DNA of 64,000 bases from Yersinia frederiksenii ATCC 33641 (GCF_000754805.1 NZ_KN150731.1:310001-374000), one strand, 5' to 3'; numbered from the stretch's first letter, positions 1-11,792 are shown. Program-made: numbers and translations. The notes: generated by a model not told the origin, from the letters alone.

Positions 1-1
1 G

Positions 2-235
2 CTCACGGCCTTGGCTCTACAGGTTTTATCAACCCAACTTAGCGATGAAACTAATATTGTTCGCTTGATTCGACTAGCGGAACAGCAGGGCATAACCGCG
101 CTGGACATTCAGTTGCCTTATGCTTTGGAAACCGCTCAACTTGGTGAGATTAAGCAAAGATTTCCACAATCGATGGGGCTGAGTCAGAAAGATGAATGTT
201 TATCGGTGGACATAGTGGGAACGGAAAATTATTAG
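2..235 (+). CDS. 3' end of an unrecognised protein (partial)
   Basis: This frame is already open at the window edge, so only about the last 77 codons of a gene are visible. The visible part is soluble-looking, with a likely amphipathic helix (IVRLIRLAEQQGITALDIQLPY) and no motif I recognise. It ends at TAG and converges with ydgI, with an 11-bp inverted repeat between the two genes. An internal TTG at 11 could serve as a start, but the open frame upstream makes a truncated CDS more likely. No function is proposed. Confidence 0.45.
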   Translation, partial: LTALALQVLSTQLSDETNIVRLIRLAEQQGITALDIQLPYALETAQLGEIKQRFPQSMGLSQKDECLSVDIVGTENY

Positions 236-252
236 TGTCTTTAACAGGATAT

Positions 253-291
253 TCAAATGGACAAACTCGTTTAACTGGCCTGTCCATTTGA
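253..291. terminator. Bidirectional hairpin between convergent genes
   Basis: TCAAATGGACA (253-263) pairs perfectly with TGTCCATTTGA (281-291). The hairpin lies between two convergent stop codons. There is no strong U-tract on either side, so termination is inferred from position. Confidence 0.45.
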
Positions 292-319
292 GATATTGAT
301 TTCGGCACACTTTTTTAAC

Positions 320-1711
320 TCAGTGCATTGCGAGCCAGGTTGCCGGGATAGTGGCGACCAATACCAGACCGATGGCCGCACGCTCCAACGTATTGAGTAA
401 CCGGAGTCCCTCATGCCCTTTACGTGCATAAATAAACACCGCTAATCCTGGTGCGTAGAGTAGGGCAGAGAGCAGCAGATACAGTAATCCCGCAGCATAG
501 ATCAGCCACAAACCATATAAGCAAGCACCAGTGGCAACCACAATCAGCCGCCAATCCTGACGTTTTAGCGCCACTTTAAATAGAAATGCGCCAACCAAAA
601 AATAGGGTACCAGAATCATTTCTGATGCGATCGTCAGCAAGGTATTGTAATTACTGCCAGTCAGCCAGATAAGGATCAGTGCGACCTGTACCGCACAGTT
701 GGTCAGCCACAGTGATTTGGCTGGGGCGTTGTGTTGATTTTGTTGGCGGAATATTTTCGGAAATGCGCCGTGGTTAGCGGCAACCATCGGCACTTCAGCC
801 GCCATAATGGTCCAGCTAAGATAAGCGCCGCAAACAGAAATAATCAGCCCGGTGGCAATAATCACCTCCCCCCAAGGGCCTATCATCTCAACCATAATGC
901 CTGCCATCGAAGGGTTACGCATACCCGCCAATTCAGCGCGAGGCACGACACCGAGGGACAATAACGTAATTAACAGGTAAACGCTGAGCGCGGAGATAAC
1001 CGCCAACATGGTGGCCCGACCGACATCTTTTTTATTCCGTGCTCTGGCAGAAACCACCACCGCGCCTTCTACACCAATAAAGACCCATAAGGTGATCAGC
1101 ATGGTGTCTTTCACTTGCTGCCAAACCGGGGTGTGCAGCGCAATGCCGGTAAAATCAAAACTGAATGTATCAAGGCTGAAGGCGAAACCTGCCAGAACAA
1201 TAAAGCCACCAATAGGGAGCATTTTCGCCAGGGTAGCGGCTAGATTGATGCTGGCGGCAGTTTGCACCCCGCGTAATACCAGAGCATGCACCAGCCACAA
1301 TAAGAAAGATGCACCCAATAATGCCTGCCAGGTATTTCCCTCACCAAAGATAATATTGCCTGATTTATCGGTAAAGAAACTCAAGGCGGCAAAAACAATC
1401 ACTAAGTAAGAGACGTTGGCAATCACGGCGCACAGCCAGTAACCCCAAGCGGAGAAAAAACCAATAAGGTCGCCAAAACCCTCTTTGGCATAGGTGAATA
1501 TTCCACCATCCAGATCAGGCCGTAGGCGGGTTAATAGCAACATCGCAAATGCCAGGAAAATGATCCCCACGCCGGTAATACTCCAGCCAATAAGCAAAGC
1601 TGCCGGGCTGGCAACTTCAGCCATATTTTGCGGCAAGCTGAAGACACCTGCACCCAGCATAGAGCTGAGGACCAGCGCGGTTAGCGCAGTCAGGCCGAGT
1701 TTTTTTTCCAA
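320..1711 (-). CDS. ydgI: APC-family basic amino acid antiporter YdgI
   Basis: This 463-residue polytopic inner-membrane protein is built almost entirely of hydrophobic segments (about 12-13). It starts with the APC signature LTALVLSSMLGAGVFSLP at residues 7-24. It matches E. coli YdgI (about 460 aa), a putative arginine/ornithine antiporter of the ArcD-like branch. The neighbours ydgH and pntAB reproduce the E. coli order and support the name. The true substrate is not shown by the sequence. It is separated from ydgH by a terminator and probably transcribed separately. Confidence 0.88.
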   Translation of the reverse strand: MEKKLGLTALTALVLSSMLGAGVFSLPQNMAEVASPAALLIGWSITGVGIIFLAFAMLLLTRLRPDLDGGIFTYAKEGFGDLIGFFSAWGYWLCAVIANVSYLVIVFAALSFFTDKSGNIIFGEGNTWQALLGASFLLWLVHALVLRGVQTAASINLAATLAKMLPIGGFIVLAGFAFSLDTFSFDFTGIALHTPVWQQVKDTMLITLWVFIGVEGAVVVSARARNKKDVGRATMLAVISALSVYLLITLLSLGVVPRAELAGMRNPSMAGIMVEMIGPWGEVIIATGLIISVCGAYLSWTIMAAEVPMVAANHGAFPKIFRQQNQHNAPAKSLWLTNCAVQVALILIWLTGSNYNTLLTIASEMILVPYFLVGAFLFKVALKRQDWRLIVVATGACLYGLWLIYAAGLLYLLLSALLYAPGLAVFIYARKGHEGLRLLNTLERAAIGLVLVATIPATWLAMH

Positions 1712-1928
1712 TTGTGGATCCTGGTTTTTAGAGTATTAATGAATGGCTACTGGCTATTAAGCAGTATTATATGAGGCAAACATATCAAGACCTGACAGAT
1801 AATAGCCTCAAAATTTTTGGAGGATTTTACGGAGTGGAAAGCTAACATGCAATGATTGGTTATGCGATTTCGGCAAAAAATTATTCAATCAGTTGTCATC
1901 AAAGGCTTGTGTATTGTTAATACATAAC

Positions 1929-1956
1929 AAAAGGGCAGCCCATGGCCGCCCTTTTG
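1929..1956 (-). terminator. Rho-independent terminator of ydgH
   Basis: AAAAGGGCGGCC, a short ATGG loop and GCTGCCCTTTT form a GC-rich hairpin ending in Ts when read on the - strand. It begins about 20 bases after the ydgH stop codon. Confidence 0.8.
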
Positions 1957-1974
1957 ATGATGATTCAAACAATC

Positions 1975-2928
1975 TTATTTGAACAGGTCAGCACTCACAC
2001 TCAAGTTACCACCGCTTTTGTTCTGCCATTGGCGGGTAACGTGGTAGTACTTAGCCCCTTTTGCCGCTGCACGTTTAGCGACTTCGTGAGAGACATCGGT
2101 CATGCTGTTAAAGTGACCTGTAAAGCTAACAGAATCAAACGGTACCATCTGCGCGGCAGTCGTATTATTCAATTCTTGAATCTGAGTGCCATCTGGCAGA
2201 GTTACAGTGTAACGCTTACCTGTTGATGATTGGGTTTCAAAGAAACGACCCACATCGGCACTCGGTGTACCGGAAGAGGCAACACCCGGAATTTCAACAT
2301 TCGCCGCAGCTGCACCGCCGGCTGCCAGAGCAGCACGACCAGCATCTGAATCCGCAGGAATCACATCCGGGCTCTGTACCACACGTTTGGCTGCATCTTC
2401 TTTATAGATATAGGCCGTCACGAACTGGTTGCCACCTTGGTTGGCATCAACCTGACGCACGATGAAGAAGGAGTATGCACCTTTCTCTTTTGCTGCTTTA
2501 GAAATGGCGTCACTGATATCAGGTTGGCTACGGAAGAAACCGCTGACAGAAACGGTGTCATAAGGTTGCAAAACATAGGCTTCTGTTTTTGGTAATTCTT
2601 TAATGCCATTAAAGACGCGATACTGGGTCTGTTTGCTCACTTCCGGTGCATCATTATGATAAACATCGGCCGTTACACGCCAGTTGCCGCCATTGTTGTT
2701 ACTGTTAATATCTTGGATATAGAAAGAGTCTGCGCCCAATTTATCAGCACGGCGGGATACCGCATCAGCTGCCTCATTGATTGCATTAAACCGGCCAGTA
2801 ATAGTAATGCGATCAAAGGGCTTGATGGCTGCTGCTTGCTCTGGAGCGAGTTCTTTTGCCGCATGTGCAGCAGAAAGCGCGGTGAGTGATAGCAATGCCG
2901 ATGCGATGATCGTGTATTTCAGCTTCAT
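1975..2928 (-). CDS. ydgH: Periplasmic DUF1471 protein YdgH
   Basis: This 317-residue secreted protein has a signal peptide (MKLKYTIIASALLSLTALSAAHA). Three DUF1471 (YdgH/BhsA/McbA-like) domains follow, each starting with a [IP].FD.[IV]..[ST]G.F motif: IKPFDRITITGRF, LQPYDTVSVSGFF and MVPFDSVSFTGHF. The long three-domain form is typical of YdgH itself, unlike the single-domain YahO paralogue at 48822. The start was moved to the ATG at 2928, which has AAAGGA just upstream and begins the signal peptide. An upstream start at 2952 would add eight residues with no purpose. The exact role is unknown; single-domain family members are linked to stress and envelope phenotypes. Confidence 0.9.
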   Translation of the reverse strand: MKLKYTIIASALLSLTALSAAHAAKELAPEQAAAIKPFDRITITGRFNAINEAADAVSRRADKLGADSFYIQDINSNNNGGNWRVTADVYHNDAPEVSKQTQYRVFNGIKELPKTEAYVLQPYDTVSVSGFFRSQPDISDAISKAAKEKGAYSFFIVRQVDANQGGNQFVTAYIYKEDAAKRVVQSPDVIPADSDAGRAALAAGGAAAANVEIPGVASSGTPSADVGRFFETQSSTGKRYTVTLPDGTQIQELNNTTAAQMVPFDSVSFTGHFNSMTDVSHEVAKRAAAKGAKYYHVTRQWQNKSGGNLSVSADLFK

Positions 2929-5072
<2,144 letters not shown>

Positions 5073-5190
5073 TTTTATATAAAGCCGGGCTTGCCAAATG
5101 TGCAAGTGGGCAAAGCTGAGTTGATGAAAATGTTGATAAAAACAATTTTGCTAATAAAAGCAATGTTATACAAAAATAAAGGGGTAACTG

Positions 5191-6582
5191 ATGTCTAGTG
5201 GTCTTGTTACAGCTGCGTACATAGTTGCTGCGATTCTATTTATTTTCAGTTTGGCTGGGCTGTCGCGCCACGAAACATCCAAACAAGGTAACAGCTTTGG
5301 TGTGGCTGGTATGGCCATCGCGCTTATCGCGACCATTCTTGGGCCGGACTCAGGTAATGTTGCCTGGATTATCATTGCTATGGTGATTGGTGGGGCAATC
5401 GGTATTTATCTGGCGAAGAAAGTCGAAATGACTGAAATGCCGGAACTGGTGGCTATCTTACACAGCTTCGTGGGTCTGGCTGCGGTTCTGGTTGGCTTTA
5501 ACAGCTATCTGGACCATGGTTCAGCAGTCATGGATGCTGTGATGGTGAATATCCACCTGACCGAAGTGTTCTTGGGGATCTTTATCGGTGCGGTGACATT
5601 CACAGGTTCTATTGTTGCCTTCGGTAAATTACGTGGGATTATCTCTTCCAAGCCGCTGATGCTGCCACAACGCCATAAGTTGAACTTGGTCGCACTGGTT
5701 GTTTCATTCTTGCTGATGATTCTGTTCGTCAAAACCGATAGCGTCGCCTTGCAAGTGGTCGCGTTATTATTGATGACCTTGATTGCTCTGGGCTTCGGTT
5801 GGCACTTGGTTGCATCCATCGGTGGTGCGGATATGCCGGTGGTGGTTTCGATGCTGAACTCTTACTCCGGTTGGGCCGCTGCGGCAGCAGGTTTCATGCT
5901 GAGCAACGACCTGCTGATTGTGACAGGGGCATTAGTCGGTTCTTCCGGTGCGATACTGTCGTACATTATGTGTAAAGCGATGAACCGTTCGTTTCTTAGC
6001 GTGATCGCTGGCGGCTTTGGTACGGATGGCTCTTCTACCGGTGATGCCGAAGAGATGGGCGAATACCGCGAAACTACAGCTGAAGAAGTGGCTGATCTGC
6101 TGAAAAACGCCAGCTCGGTTATCATCACCCCAGGCTATGGTATGGCGGTTGCACAAGCACAATATCCGGTTGCGGAAATTACTGCAAAACTGCAAGCCCG
6201 TGGCATCAAAGTGCGCTTTGGTATTCACCCGGTAGCAGGGCGTTTGCCTGGTCATATGAACGTGCTATTGGCGGAAGCTAAAGTACCTTATGACGTGGTA
6301 CTGGAGATGGACGAAATCAATGATGATTTCCCAAGCACCGATGTCGTATTGGTGATTGGTGCTAACGACACTGTAAACCCTGCCGCACTGGAAGACCCGC
6401 GCAGCCCGATTGCCGGTATGCCGGTGTTGGAAGTGTGGAAAGCGCAAAGTGTCATTGCCTTTAAACGTTCAATGAATACCGGCTATGCTGGGGTACAGAA
6501 TCCATTGTTCTTCAAAGACAATACTCAGATGTTGTTCGGCGATGCAAAAGATAGCGTGGAAGCAATTTTACGTGCGTTGTAA
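5191..6582 (+). CDS. pntB: NAD(P) transhydrogenase subunit beta
   Basis: PntB supplies the rest of the proton-conducting membrane domain and the NADP(H)-binding domain III. The first 270 residues are a run of membrane helices. The C-terminal 180 residues are soluble and contain the [11 protein letters not shown] nucleotide loop and the [11 protein letters not shown] segment typical of domain III. Its 463 residues match E. coli PntB (462). A good ribosome site (AAGGGG) precedes ATG. It forms an operon with pntA and is closed by a strong terminator just downstream. Confidence 0.97.
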   Translation: MSSGLVTAAYIVAAILFIFSLAGLSRHETSKQGNSFGVAGMAIALIATILGPDSGNVAWIIIAMVIGGAIGIYLAKKVEMTEMPELVAILHSFVGLAAVLVGFNSYLDHGSAVMDAVMVNIHLTEVFLGIFIGAVTFTGSIVAFGKLRGIISSKPLMLPQRHKLNLVALVVSFLLMILFVKTDSVALQVVALLLMTLIALGFGWHLVASIGGADMPVVVSMLNSYSGWAAAAAGFMLSNDLLIVTGALVGSSGAILSYIMCKAMNRSFLSVIAGGFGTDGSSTGDAEEMGEYRETTAEEVADLLKNASSVIITPGYGMAVAQAQYPVAEITAKLQARGIKVRFGIHPVAGRLPGHMNVLLAEAKVPYDVVLEMDEINDDFPSTDVVLVIGANDTVNPAALEDPRSPIAGMPVLEVWKAQSVIAFKRSMNTGYAGVQNPLFFKDNTQMLFGDAKDSVEAILRAL

Positions 6583-6600
6583 TCGTCAGCGTTGTAGCTG

Positions 6601-6632
6601 AAGAAGGGCCACTGATGTGGCCCTTCTTTTTT
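6601..6632 (+). terminator. Rho-independent terminator of pntAB
   Basis: AAGAAGGGCCAC and GTGGCCCTTCTT form a perfect 12-bp stem around TGAT, followed by a T run. It lies about 20 bases after the pntB stop. Confidence 0.92.
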
Positions 6633-6665
6633 GGCATTAAATTTGAAAATCAGATGAGAGGGCGA

Positions 6666-7622
6666 TTATTCATCATCTTCGTGGTCTTCATCACTTTCAA
6701 TCGGGCAAGTAAAGCCTTCCGGTTTAATGGCCAATAAATCACATTTAAGATGGTCGATCACATGTTCGGTGGTATTACCAATAAAGGCGGCAGATAGCCC
6801 GGTGCGGCCCAAGGTACCCAATACCACCACCCCAGCCCGTAAATGTTCAGCCAGATCCGGGATAACCTCTTCAGGTAATCCTTTCTCCACATGAGTGAAC
6901 TTTTCGTCAATACCAAACTGCTGACGCAGGGCTTTCATCGCCACCAAATGCTGGCCGCGAATAGCATCGTTGTAGACACTTGGGTCAAAATCTGGCAATT
7001 CAATAGCGATATTGATAGGGGTGACCGGATAAGCACTAATCAAATGCACCTGAGTTTGGTTAACATGCTCAGCCAGTTCTCTGGTTTCTTTCACTAAACG
7101 TAGATTGAGAGGGTCGTGCAGCGGGTCTTCACTGGATAGATTGACAGCCACCAAGGCGGTACCGCCTTCCGGCCAAGGTTGGTCTTTTACCATCCACACC
7201 GGACATGGACATTTACGTAATAAGTGCCAGTCGGTAGGGGTGAAAATAATGGATTCCAATCGATCGTGCTGATGCGCCATTTTTAGCAACAAATCGTGCT
7301 TATATTTCAGGACTTCCTGAATAATGGCTTCATAGGGGCGATTGTGCCATACCACTTTGATTTCAATGGGAATGCCAGCATCAAGATAAAAGCGGCACTG
7401 TTCGCTTATCCATGCTGAACGTTGACTAATAACCCCTTTGCGCATCGCTGTACGTTCATCGGGTGACAGCAAAGTGGTCATGTCATAAGACAAGTCATAA
7501 ATAGCTAAAAATGCTTTGATTGTGCCGCCATTGCGCTGCACTAGATAAACTGCACGTCTTAATGCAGGCTGATCATCCTGATTGGGGTCAATAGCAACCA
7601 GAATATTCTGATACTTTGCCAT
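6666..7622 (-). CDS. uspE: Universal stress protein E
   Basis: This 318-residue cytoplasmic protein has two tandem Usp domains, starting at [21 protein letters not shown] and at about residue 155 ([12 protein letters not shown]). The second ends in the [23 protein letters not shown] motif. The length matches E. coli UspE (316), and the position next to fnr is the conserved enterobacterial arrangement. The acidic tail (SDEDHEDDE) is typical. AAGGAGACACT directly precedes ATG. UspE is tied to stress survival, motility and adhesion in E. coli; the biochemical role is not settled. Confidence 0.95.
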   Translation of the reverse strand: MAKYQNILVAIDPNQDDQPALRRAVYLVQRNGGTIKAFLAIYDLSYDMTTLLSPDERTAMRKGVISQRSAWISEQCRFYLDAGIPIEIKVVWHNRPYEAIIQEVLKYKHDLLLKMAHQHDRLESIIFTPTDWHLLRKCPCPVWMVKDQPWPEGGTALVAVNLSSEDPLHDPLNLRLVKETRELAEHVNQTQVHLISAYPVTPINIAIELPDFDPSVYNDAIRGQHLVAMKALRQQFGIDEKFTHVEKGLPEEVIPDLAEHLRAGVVVLGTLGRTGLSAAFIGNTTEHVIDHLKCDLLAIKPEGFTCPIESDEDHEDDE

Positions 7623-7687
7623 AGTGTCTCCTTACTACCGTGAATTAACCGTATGTTAGTTAAAGAGTAAACCATGAAAGTGAAAGA

Positions 7688-7695
7688 GGGTAGGG
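7688..7695 (+). other. KOPS (FtsK-orienting octamer)
   Basis: GGGTAGGG on the + strand fits GGGNAGGG. It points rightward, toward dif at 48554. Confidence 0.6.
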
Positions 7696-7761
7696 AGAGA
7701 ACAAATCAGACCAACAAATAAGAGTTATCCTCTTGGGCATTTATTGATCTGATTTCTTGAC

Positions 7762-8514
7762 TTAAAGACTCGGTCTTGGATTACCAGCCAACAGGGCCAG
7801 AGCTTCGGTATTCTCAATGGTGATGTACTTACCTTTCACACTCAGAATATCGCTTTTCTGGAAACGCCCCAACAAGCGGCTAATCGTTTCTACCGTCAAC
7901 CCCAAATAGTTACCAATATCGCCGCGCGTCATGGTCAGACGAAACTCACGTGGGGAGAAGCCACGCTGAGCAAAACGACGCGAAAGGTTATAAATAAAGG
8001 CAGCCAGGCGTTCTTCTGCATTCTTTTTAGACAGCAGCAAAATCATGTCTTGATCACTTTTTATCTCACCACTCATCAGGCGCATCATCTGCTGACGCAG
8101 ATTTGGCATTTTGCCGGATAAGTCATCCAGTGTATCAAACGGGATTTCACAGACCATTGAGGTTTCCAATGCCTGAGCAAAGCTTGGATGTTGCAAGTTA
8201 CTGATAGCATCAAAACCGACTAAATCGCCCGCCAGATGGAAACCGGTAATTTGTTCATCGCCTTCTTCAGTAATGGTATAACTTTTAATGGTCCCGGAAC
8301 GGATGGCATACAGGGATTTGAGTTCATCACCTGCTTTAAACAGCGCCTGTCCTTTCTGAATAGGTTTTTTCCTTTCAATGATATTGTCGAGCTGGTCCAG
8401 CTCGTTTTCATTTAAGGTAAACGGAATACAGAGCTGGCTGATACTGCAATCCTGACAGTGGATTGCACAACCACCAGACTGAATACGTCGGATTACGCGT
8501 TTTTCCGGGATCAT
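7762..8514 (-). CDS. fnr: FNR oxygen-responsive transcription regulator
   Basis: FNR is a CRP-family global regulator of anaerobic genes that senses O2 through a [4Fe-4S] cluster. All four cluster ligands known in E. coli are present at the same numbers: Cys20, Cys23, Cys29 and Cys122. A cyclic-nucleotide-binding-type fold occupies about 30-150. The recognition helix region ([22 protein letters not shown]) is near residues 195-217. The length of 250 equals E. coli Fnr. An FNR box just upstream of the start suggests autoregulation. It sits between uspE and ogt, as in other enterics. Confidence 0.98.
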   Translation of the reverse strand: MIPEKRVIRRIQSGGCAIHCQDCSISQLCIPFTLNENELDQLDNIIERKKPIQKGQALFKAGDELKSLYAIRSGTIKSYTITEEGDEQITGFHLAGDLVGFDAISNLQHPSFAQALETSMVCEIPFDTLDDLSGKMPNLRQQMMRLMSGEIKSDQDMILLLSKKNAEERLAAFIYNLSRRFAQRGFSPREFRLTMTRGDIGNYLGLTVETISRLLGRFQKSDILSVKGKYITIENTEALALLAGNPRPSL

Positions 8515-8532
8515 AGGGTATTCCCATTAATA

Positions 8533-8546
8533 TTGATATGCGTCAA
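8533..8546 (-). promoter_or_regulatory. FNR box in the fnr promoter
   Basis: On the - strand the site reads TTGAC-GCAT-ATCAA, one mismatch from TTGATNNNNATCAA. The E. coli fnr promoter carries the same TTGAC...ATCAA half-site pair. It lies 19 bases upstream of the fnr start codon. Confidence 0.75.
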
Positions 8547-8586
8547 TTTTAACATCTTTTCTTGCGTCTGATAAGAGCAACAATAG

Positions 8587-9105
8587 TTAGCGTGCTAAAA
8601 GATAACCCTCATGCATTAATAACCAGCGTTTTCGCTCCACGCCACCGGCATAACCGGTCAATGCGCCTTGTTGCCCAATCACTCGATGGCAAGGGACAAC
8701 AATGGAAATTGGATTCAGGCCATTTGCCATGCCAACCGCTCTGGACGCGGTCGGGCGGTTAATGCGTTTAGCTAACTCGCCATAGGTAATTGTTTCACCG
8801 CAGGGGATCTTGCGTAATTGATCCCAGACTTGGCGCTGAAAATCAGTCCCGGCGGTCTTGATCGGTAAATTATCAATAATATTGAGCTCGCCGGCAAAAT
8901 AACGCTGCATACTCTCGCTCAATCCACCAGGATTGCGTTTTTCAACCAACGTAAAACTATTTTTGCCATAATGATTGTGCAGCAACTTTATCAGCCGCTC
9001 GTAATGGTCCGTCCAATCAATGGCACGTAACCGGTTCTCTTCATCTGCAATGAGCAACAGTTCGCCTTGAGGCGTCGTCATCCTATCAATCAAAAACGTT
9101 TCCAT
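8587..9105 (-). CDS. ogt: O6-methylguanine-DNA methyltransferase Ogt
   Basis: Ogt is a suicide repair enzyme that moves alkyl groups from O6-alkylguanine or O4-alkylthymine to its own cysteine. The active-site motif IVVPCHRVIG places the acceptor at Cys139, the same number as in E. coli Ogt. The RAVG 'arginine finger' region (SRAVGMANGLNP) precedes it. The protein has 172 residues against 171 in E. coli. GGGGACTT precedes ATG. It lies downstream of fnr's promoter region on the same strand, but the fnr and ogt genes are each likely to have their own promoter. Confidence 0.95.
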   Translation of the reverse strand: METFLIDRMTTPQGELLLIADEENRLRAIDWTDHYERLIKLLHNHYGKNSFTLVEKRNPGGLSESMQRYFAGELNIIDNLPIKTAGTDFQRQVWDQLRKIPCGETITYGELAKRINRPTASRAVGMANGLNPISIVVPCHRVIGQQGALTGYAGGVERKRWLLMHEGYLLAR

Positions 9106-9361
9106 AAGTCCCCACTATCTTGCGGTCATTGGTTGATGAAAATTTGGGCCGGTGAAAATTTTAGTGGCAATTATTACATGAAAAATAGCTTCGATAGATC
9201 ACTATCCGGATGTGAAAGCAAAAAGCTGTTCTTATTGCGGCATTAATCGCATAACACAGAAAGTTTAATTATAAGCTCGGGGTGGGCGAAGTGGGTTTTA
9301 GCCGCTAGGATGAGAAGTTACGAAAGCAGTCTACAACCCTACTGTTGGCGAAATCCCTCTA

Positions 9362-10168
9362 ATGTCAGGTACCCAATTCATGTCCAATGCCCTGTTGTAT
9401 CCTTTATTACGTGATGGTGAACCGCTGGCTGCTGCCATTGAACGTCCGGAAAGTCGCTCACCTTTTATTTTACTGGCAGACCATGCCGGGCAGCGCATCC
9501 CGGCTCAGTTAGGTGATTTGAGATTACCCGCCGGAGAGATTGATCGGCATATTGGCTGGGACATTGGCTCGTTAGCCACTGCACAGTTGCTTAGCCAGTA
9601 TCTCGATGCCACATTGATTCACCAGCGCTATTCGCGTTTAGTGATTGATTGCAACCGCACTCCGGGTATCGCCAGTTCTATTCCTGAAATCTCGGAACAC
9701 ACGCGGATTGTACGTAATATCGGCGTGACAATAGAAGAGGCCGAAGCCCGTCGAGTCGAGGTATTTCAGCCCTACCATGACCTGATTACACAAACACTTA
9801 ATCGGCGTCGTGATAGTGGCCAGCCCAGTGTCATTATCTCGATGCATAGCTTTACGCCGTCATTTAAAAATAGTGAGCGCCCGTGGCAGATTGGGACCTT
9901 ATTTAATCGTAACCCTGCGTTTGCTTTGCAATTAATTACGCTTTTACAACAAGATAGCTCGCTGAATGTTGGGATTAACCAACCTTATGCCATGACAGAT
10001 GCAACAGACTTCACGCTGCCATTCCATGCTGAACGTCGGCAATTACCTTATGTGGGTATCGAGATTCGCCAGGACCTTATTACTCAACAAGCCGGGCAAG
10101 AGCAGTGGGCTCTGCGTCTGGCAAAATTATTGCCGCAGGTATTAGCGGCATTAAATCGGGCAAAATAA
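9362..10168 (+). CDS. N-formylglutamate amidohydrolase family protein
   Basis: This cytoplasmic hydrolase of 268 residues belongs to the N-formylglutamate amidohydrolase/predicted N-formylglutamate deformylase family. Conserved blocks include LLADHAGQRIP (about 37-47), DIGSLATAQLLSQYL, RYSRLVIDCNR and IISMHSFTP, which carry the likely metal-binding Asp/His residues. It is not next to histidine-utilisation (hut) genes, so a role in that pathway is only an inference from the family. The start is uncertain: ATG at 9362 and ATG at 9380 both lack a strong ribosome site. Confidence 0.8.
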   Translation: MSGTQFMSNALLYPLLRDGEPLAAAIERPESRSPFILLADHAGQRIPAQLGDLRLPAGEIDRHIGWDIGSLATAQLLSQYLDATLIHQRYSRLVIDCNRTPGIASSIPEISEHTRIVRNIGVTIEEAEARRVEVFQPYHDLITQTLNRRRDSGQPSVIISMHSFTPSFKNSERPWQIGTLFNRNPAFALQLITLLQQDSSLNVGINQPYAMTDATDFTLPFHAERRQLPYVGIEIRQDLITQQAGQEQWALRLAKLLPQVLAALNRAK

Positions 10169-10310
10169 GTGGCGGAATATTTATTATCCGAGAAATATCT
10201 GTTTTGCGTTAATGATCAAACGGGATTTATGACTCGCAGCAATTAATTGGCTATTATCGATGCTAACCGTCACATTTTATTCATAACATCATAGTAAGGT
10301 TGGTTATCAC

Positions 10311-10829
10311 GTGGAATCCAAGCCTGCGCGTATCCTGATCAGTGCCTGTCTAATGGGAAAATCAGTTCGTTATAACGGCAGTGCTCTGTCTGTTCATGAT
10401 GAAATAATTCAACGCTGGCAGGATGAAGGTCGACTGGTGCTGGTTTGTCCTGAGTTGGCCGCCGGTATGCCGGTACCACGCCCTCCGGCTGAAATTCAAC
10501 AAGGCAATGGTGAGGCCGTACTACAAGGGCTGGCGCGGGTGATTGAACAATGGGGTAATGATGTTAGCCGGGAGTTTCTGCAAGGCGCTTATCAGGCTTT
10601 GGAAGTGGCACAACAACACCATTGTAAGCTAGCGATTCTGACCGAAGGTAGCCCATCTTGTGGGAGTAGCCATATCTATGATGGTCATTTTAGTGGCACT
10701 CAACGCACCGGTCAGGGGGTCACTACTGCATTATTACGTCGCCACGGGATCACGGTTTTCAGCCATCTTCAACTTGAACAGGCAGATGATTTTTTGCGAA
10801 GTTGTTCACAAATCAAGGTTGAAAATTAA
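10311..10829 (+). CDS. DUF523 protein
   Basis: This 172-residue protein of the DUF523 (YbbK-like) family starts at GTG with AAGG upstream. Conserved family segments are LISACLMGKSVRYNG near the N-terminus and the EGSPSCGSSHIYDG loop around 104-117. These place conserved cysteines in a probable metal- or thiol-dependent site. The biochemical function of the family is unknown. It lies on the same strand as sbmC, but the SOS box just after its stop codon means sbmC has its own promoter. Confidence 0.8.
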   Translation: MESKPARILISACLMGKSVRYNGSALSVHDEIIQRWQDEGRLVLVCPELAAGMPVPRPPAEIQQGNGEAVLQGLARVIEQWGNDVSREFLQGAYQALEVAQQHHCKLAILTEGSPSCGSSHIYDGHFSGTQRTGQGVTTALLRRHGITVFSHLQLEQADDFLRSCSQIKVEN

Positions 10830-10852
10830 TCAAATGTCATAAAATCGCGATA

Positions 10853-10872
10853 CACTGTATAAATAAACAGTG
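10853..10872 (+). promoter_or_regulatory. LexA (SOS) box of sbmC
   Basis: CACTGT-ATAAATAA-ACAGTG is a perfect match to CTGT-N8-ACAG with an extra base pair of symmetry on each side. It lies 65 bases upstream of the sbmC start. E. coli sbmC is a known SOS gene, so site and gene support each other. Confidence 0.9.
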
Positions 10873-10936
10873 GTTGCTGGCGTTCGTATCTTTAGCCACT
10901 TAATTTTGCTTGAAACCATTAAGTCGAGGTAGCGAT

Positions 10937-11407
10937 ATGACATTTAAGATAGCTGAAAAAAAACCGCAACAAATCGTAAGCATCCGGTTAGTCGGCCCTT
11001 ATCATGAGACCATCCCGCGAGGCTTTGACCAACTTTCATCGCTCTATGCTCAGCACCAAATTCCAGGTAAAGACTGGTTAGCGTTGTACTGGGACAACCC
11101 AGAAACCAATCCTCCGGCCCAACTGCGGGCTGATGTGTCGCTCTCTGTTGCAGATGACTATGTCTTGCCTGAAGAACTCAGCGATCAACTGCAATTACAA
11201 GTGATACCCGGTGGCTTGTATGCAGTGTATAGCACTCGAGTAACCGATGATGATTACGCCAAAGCATGGGGTGAATTGTATCACCAACATTTGCCGCAAA
11301 GTGGCTATCGCCCCGCGGATGGCGCATGTTATGAGGTTTACCTTAATGACGGCAGGACTGATGGTTATTTTGATATCGATATTTATCAATCAGTCGAGAA
11401 AGCGTAA
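10937..11407 (+). CDS. sbmC: DNA gyrase inhibitor SbmC (GyrI-like)
   Basis: This 156-residue protein of the GyrI-like/AraC-effector-binding fold matches E. coli SbmC along its length, for example LVGPYHETIPRGFDQL, YWDNPETNPPAQLRADV, IPGGLYAVYSTRV and CYEVYLNDGRTDGYFDIDIY. In E. coli the protein inhibits DNA gyrase and protects against microcin B17 and mitomycin. The ATG at 10937 was chosen because it follows GAGGTAGCG and agrees with the family's N-terminus; an in-frame ATG at 10910 has no such site. An SOS box lies upstream and a hairpin follows the stop. Confidence 0.88.
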   Translation: MTFKIAEKKPQQIVSIRLVGPYHETIPRGFDQLSSLYAQHQIPGKDWLALYWDNPETNPPAQLRADVSLSVADDYVLPEELSDQLQLQVIPGGLYAVYSTRVTDDDYAKAWGELYHQHLPQSGYRPADGACYEVYLNDGRTDGYFDIDIYQSVEKA

Positions 11408-11417
11408 TAAGGTGTAG

Positions 11418-11447
11418 CAGCAGCCGGACTAGCCTGTTCGGCTGCTG
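11418..11447 (+). terminator. Hairpin downstream of sbmC
   Basis: CAGCAGCCG (11418-11426) pairs perfectly with CGGCTGCTG (11439-11447). It begins 11 bases after the sbmC stop. The U-tract is weak. Confidence 0.6.
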
Positions 11448-11600
11448 ATATAACCCGCCTTTGTATTAAATTGAAGCCGCTTATAGTAGCCAATGCCCTT
11501 CATCTTGCGGGTGCCGACTGATATTTTTTGTCTGTCCGTTTTTTGCCTCTCGGTCGTCAGGAATAATTGGTTAACCCGTCACTGAAAATTCGGACTCGCG

Positions 11601-11792
11601 GTGAAAGTTGACGATGATACGGATACAGAAAAGAGACTGGCATCGCGGGCGGAACATATTCCGGCAGTATCTCAATCCGTGTTCCAGCCATTAAATCAAG
11701 TTCAATGTGATAGCGCGGCGGCAGTGGCCTTTTTAGTCGGTAAAAATAGTGGCTGGATTGATGGACAAGTTTTGCAGGCCAATGGGGGCTGA
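11601..11792 (+). pseudogene. C-terminal remnant of an SDR oxidoreductase
   Basis: The last 25 codons read AAVAFLVGKNSGWIDGQVLQ followed by ANGG and a stop. This is the standard C-terminus of classical short-chain dehydrogenases (FLV...S.(W/Y)I.GQ.L..(N/D)GG). The remaining 40 residues upstream are only weakly SDR-like. There is no Rossmann GxxxGxG or YxxxK motif in any frame before it, and no good ribosome site. It is best read as the 3' stub of a deleted gene. The flanking 11450-11600 and 11793-11860 show no other feature. Confidence 0.6.
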
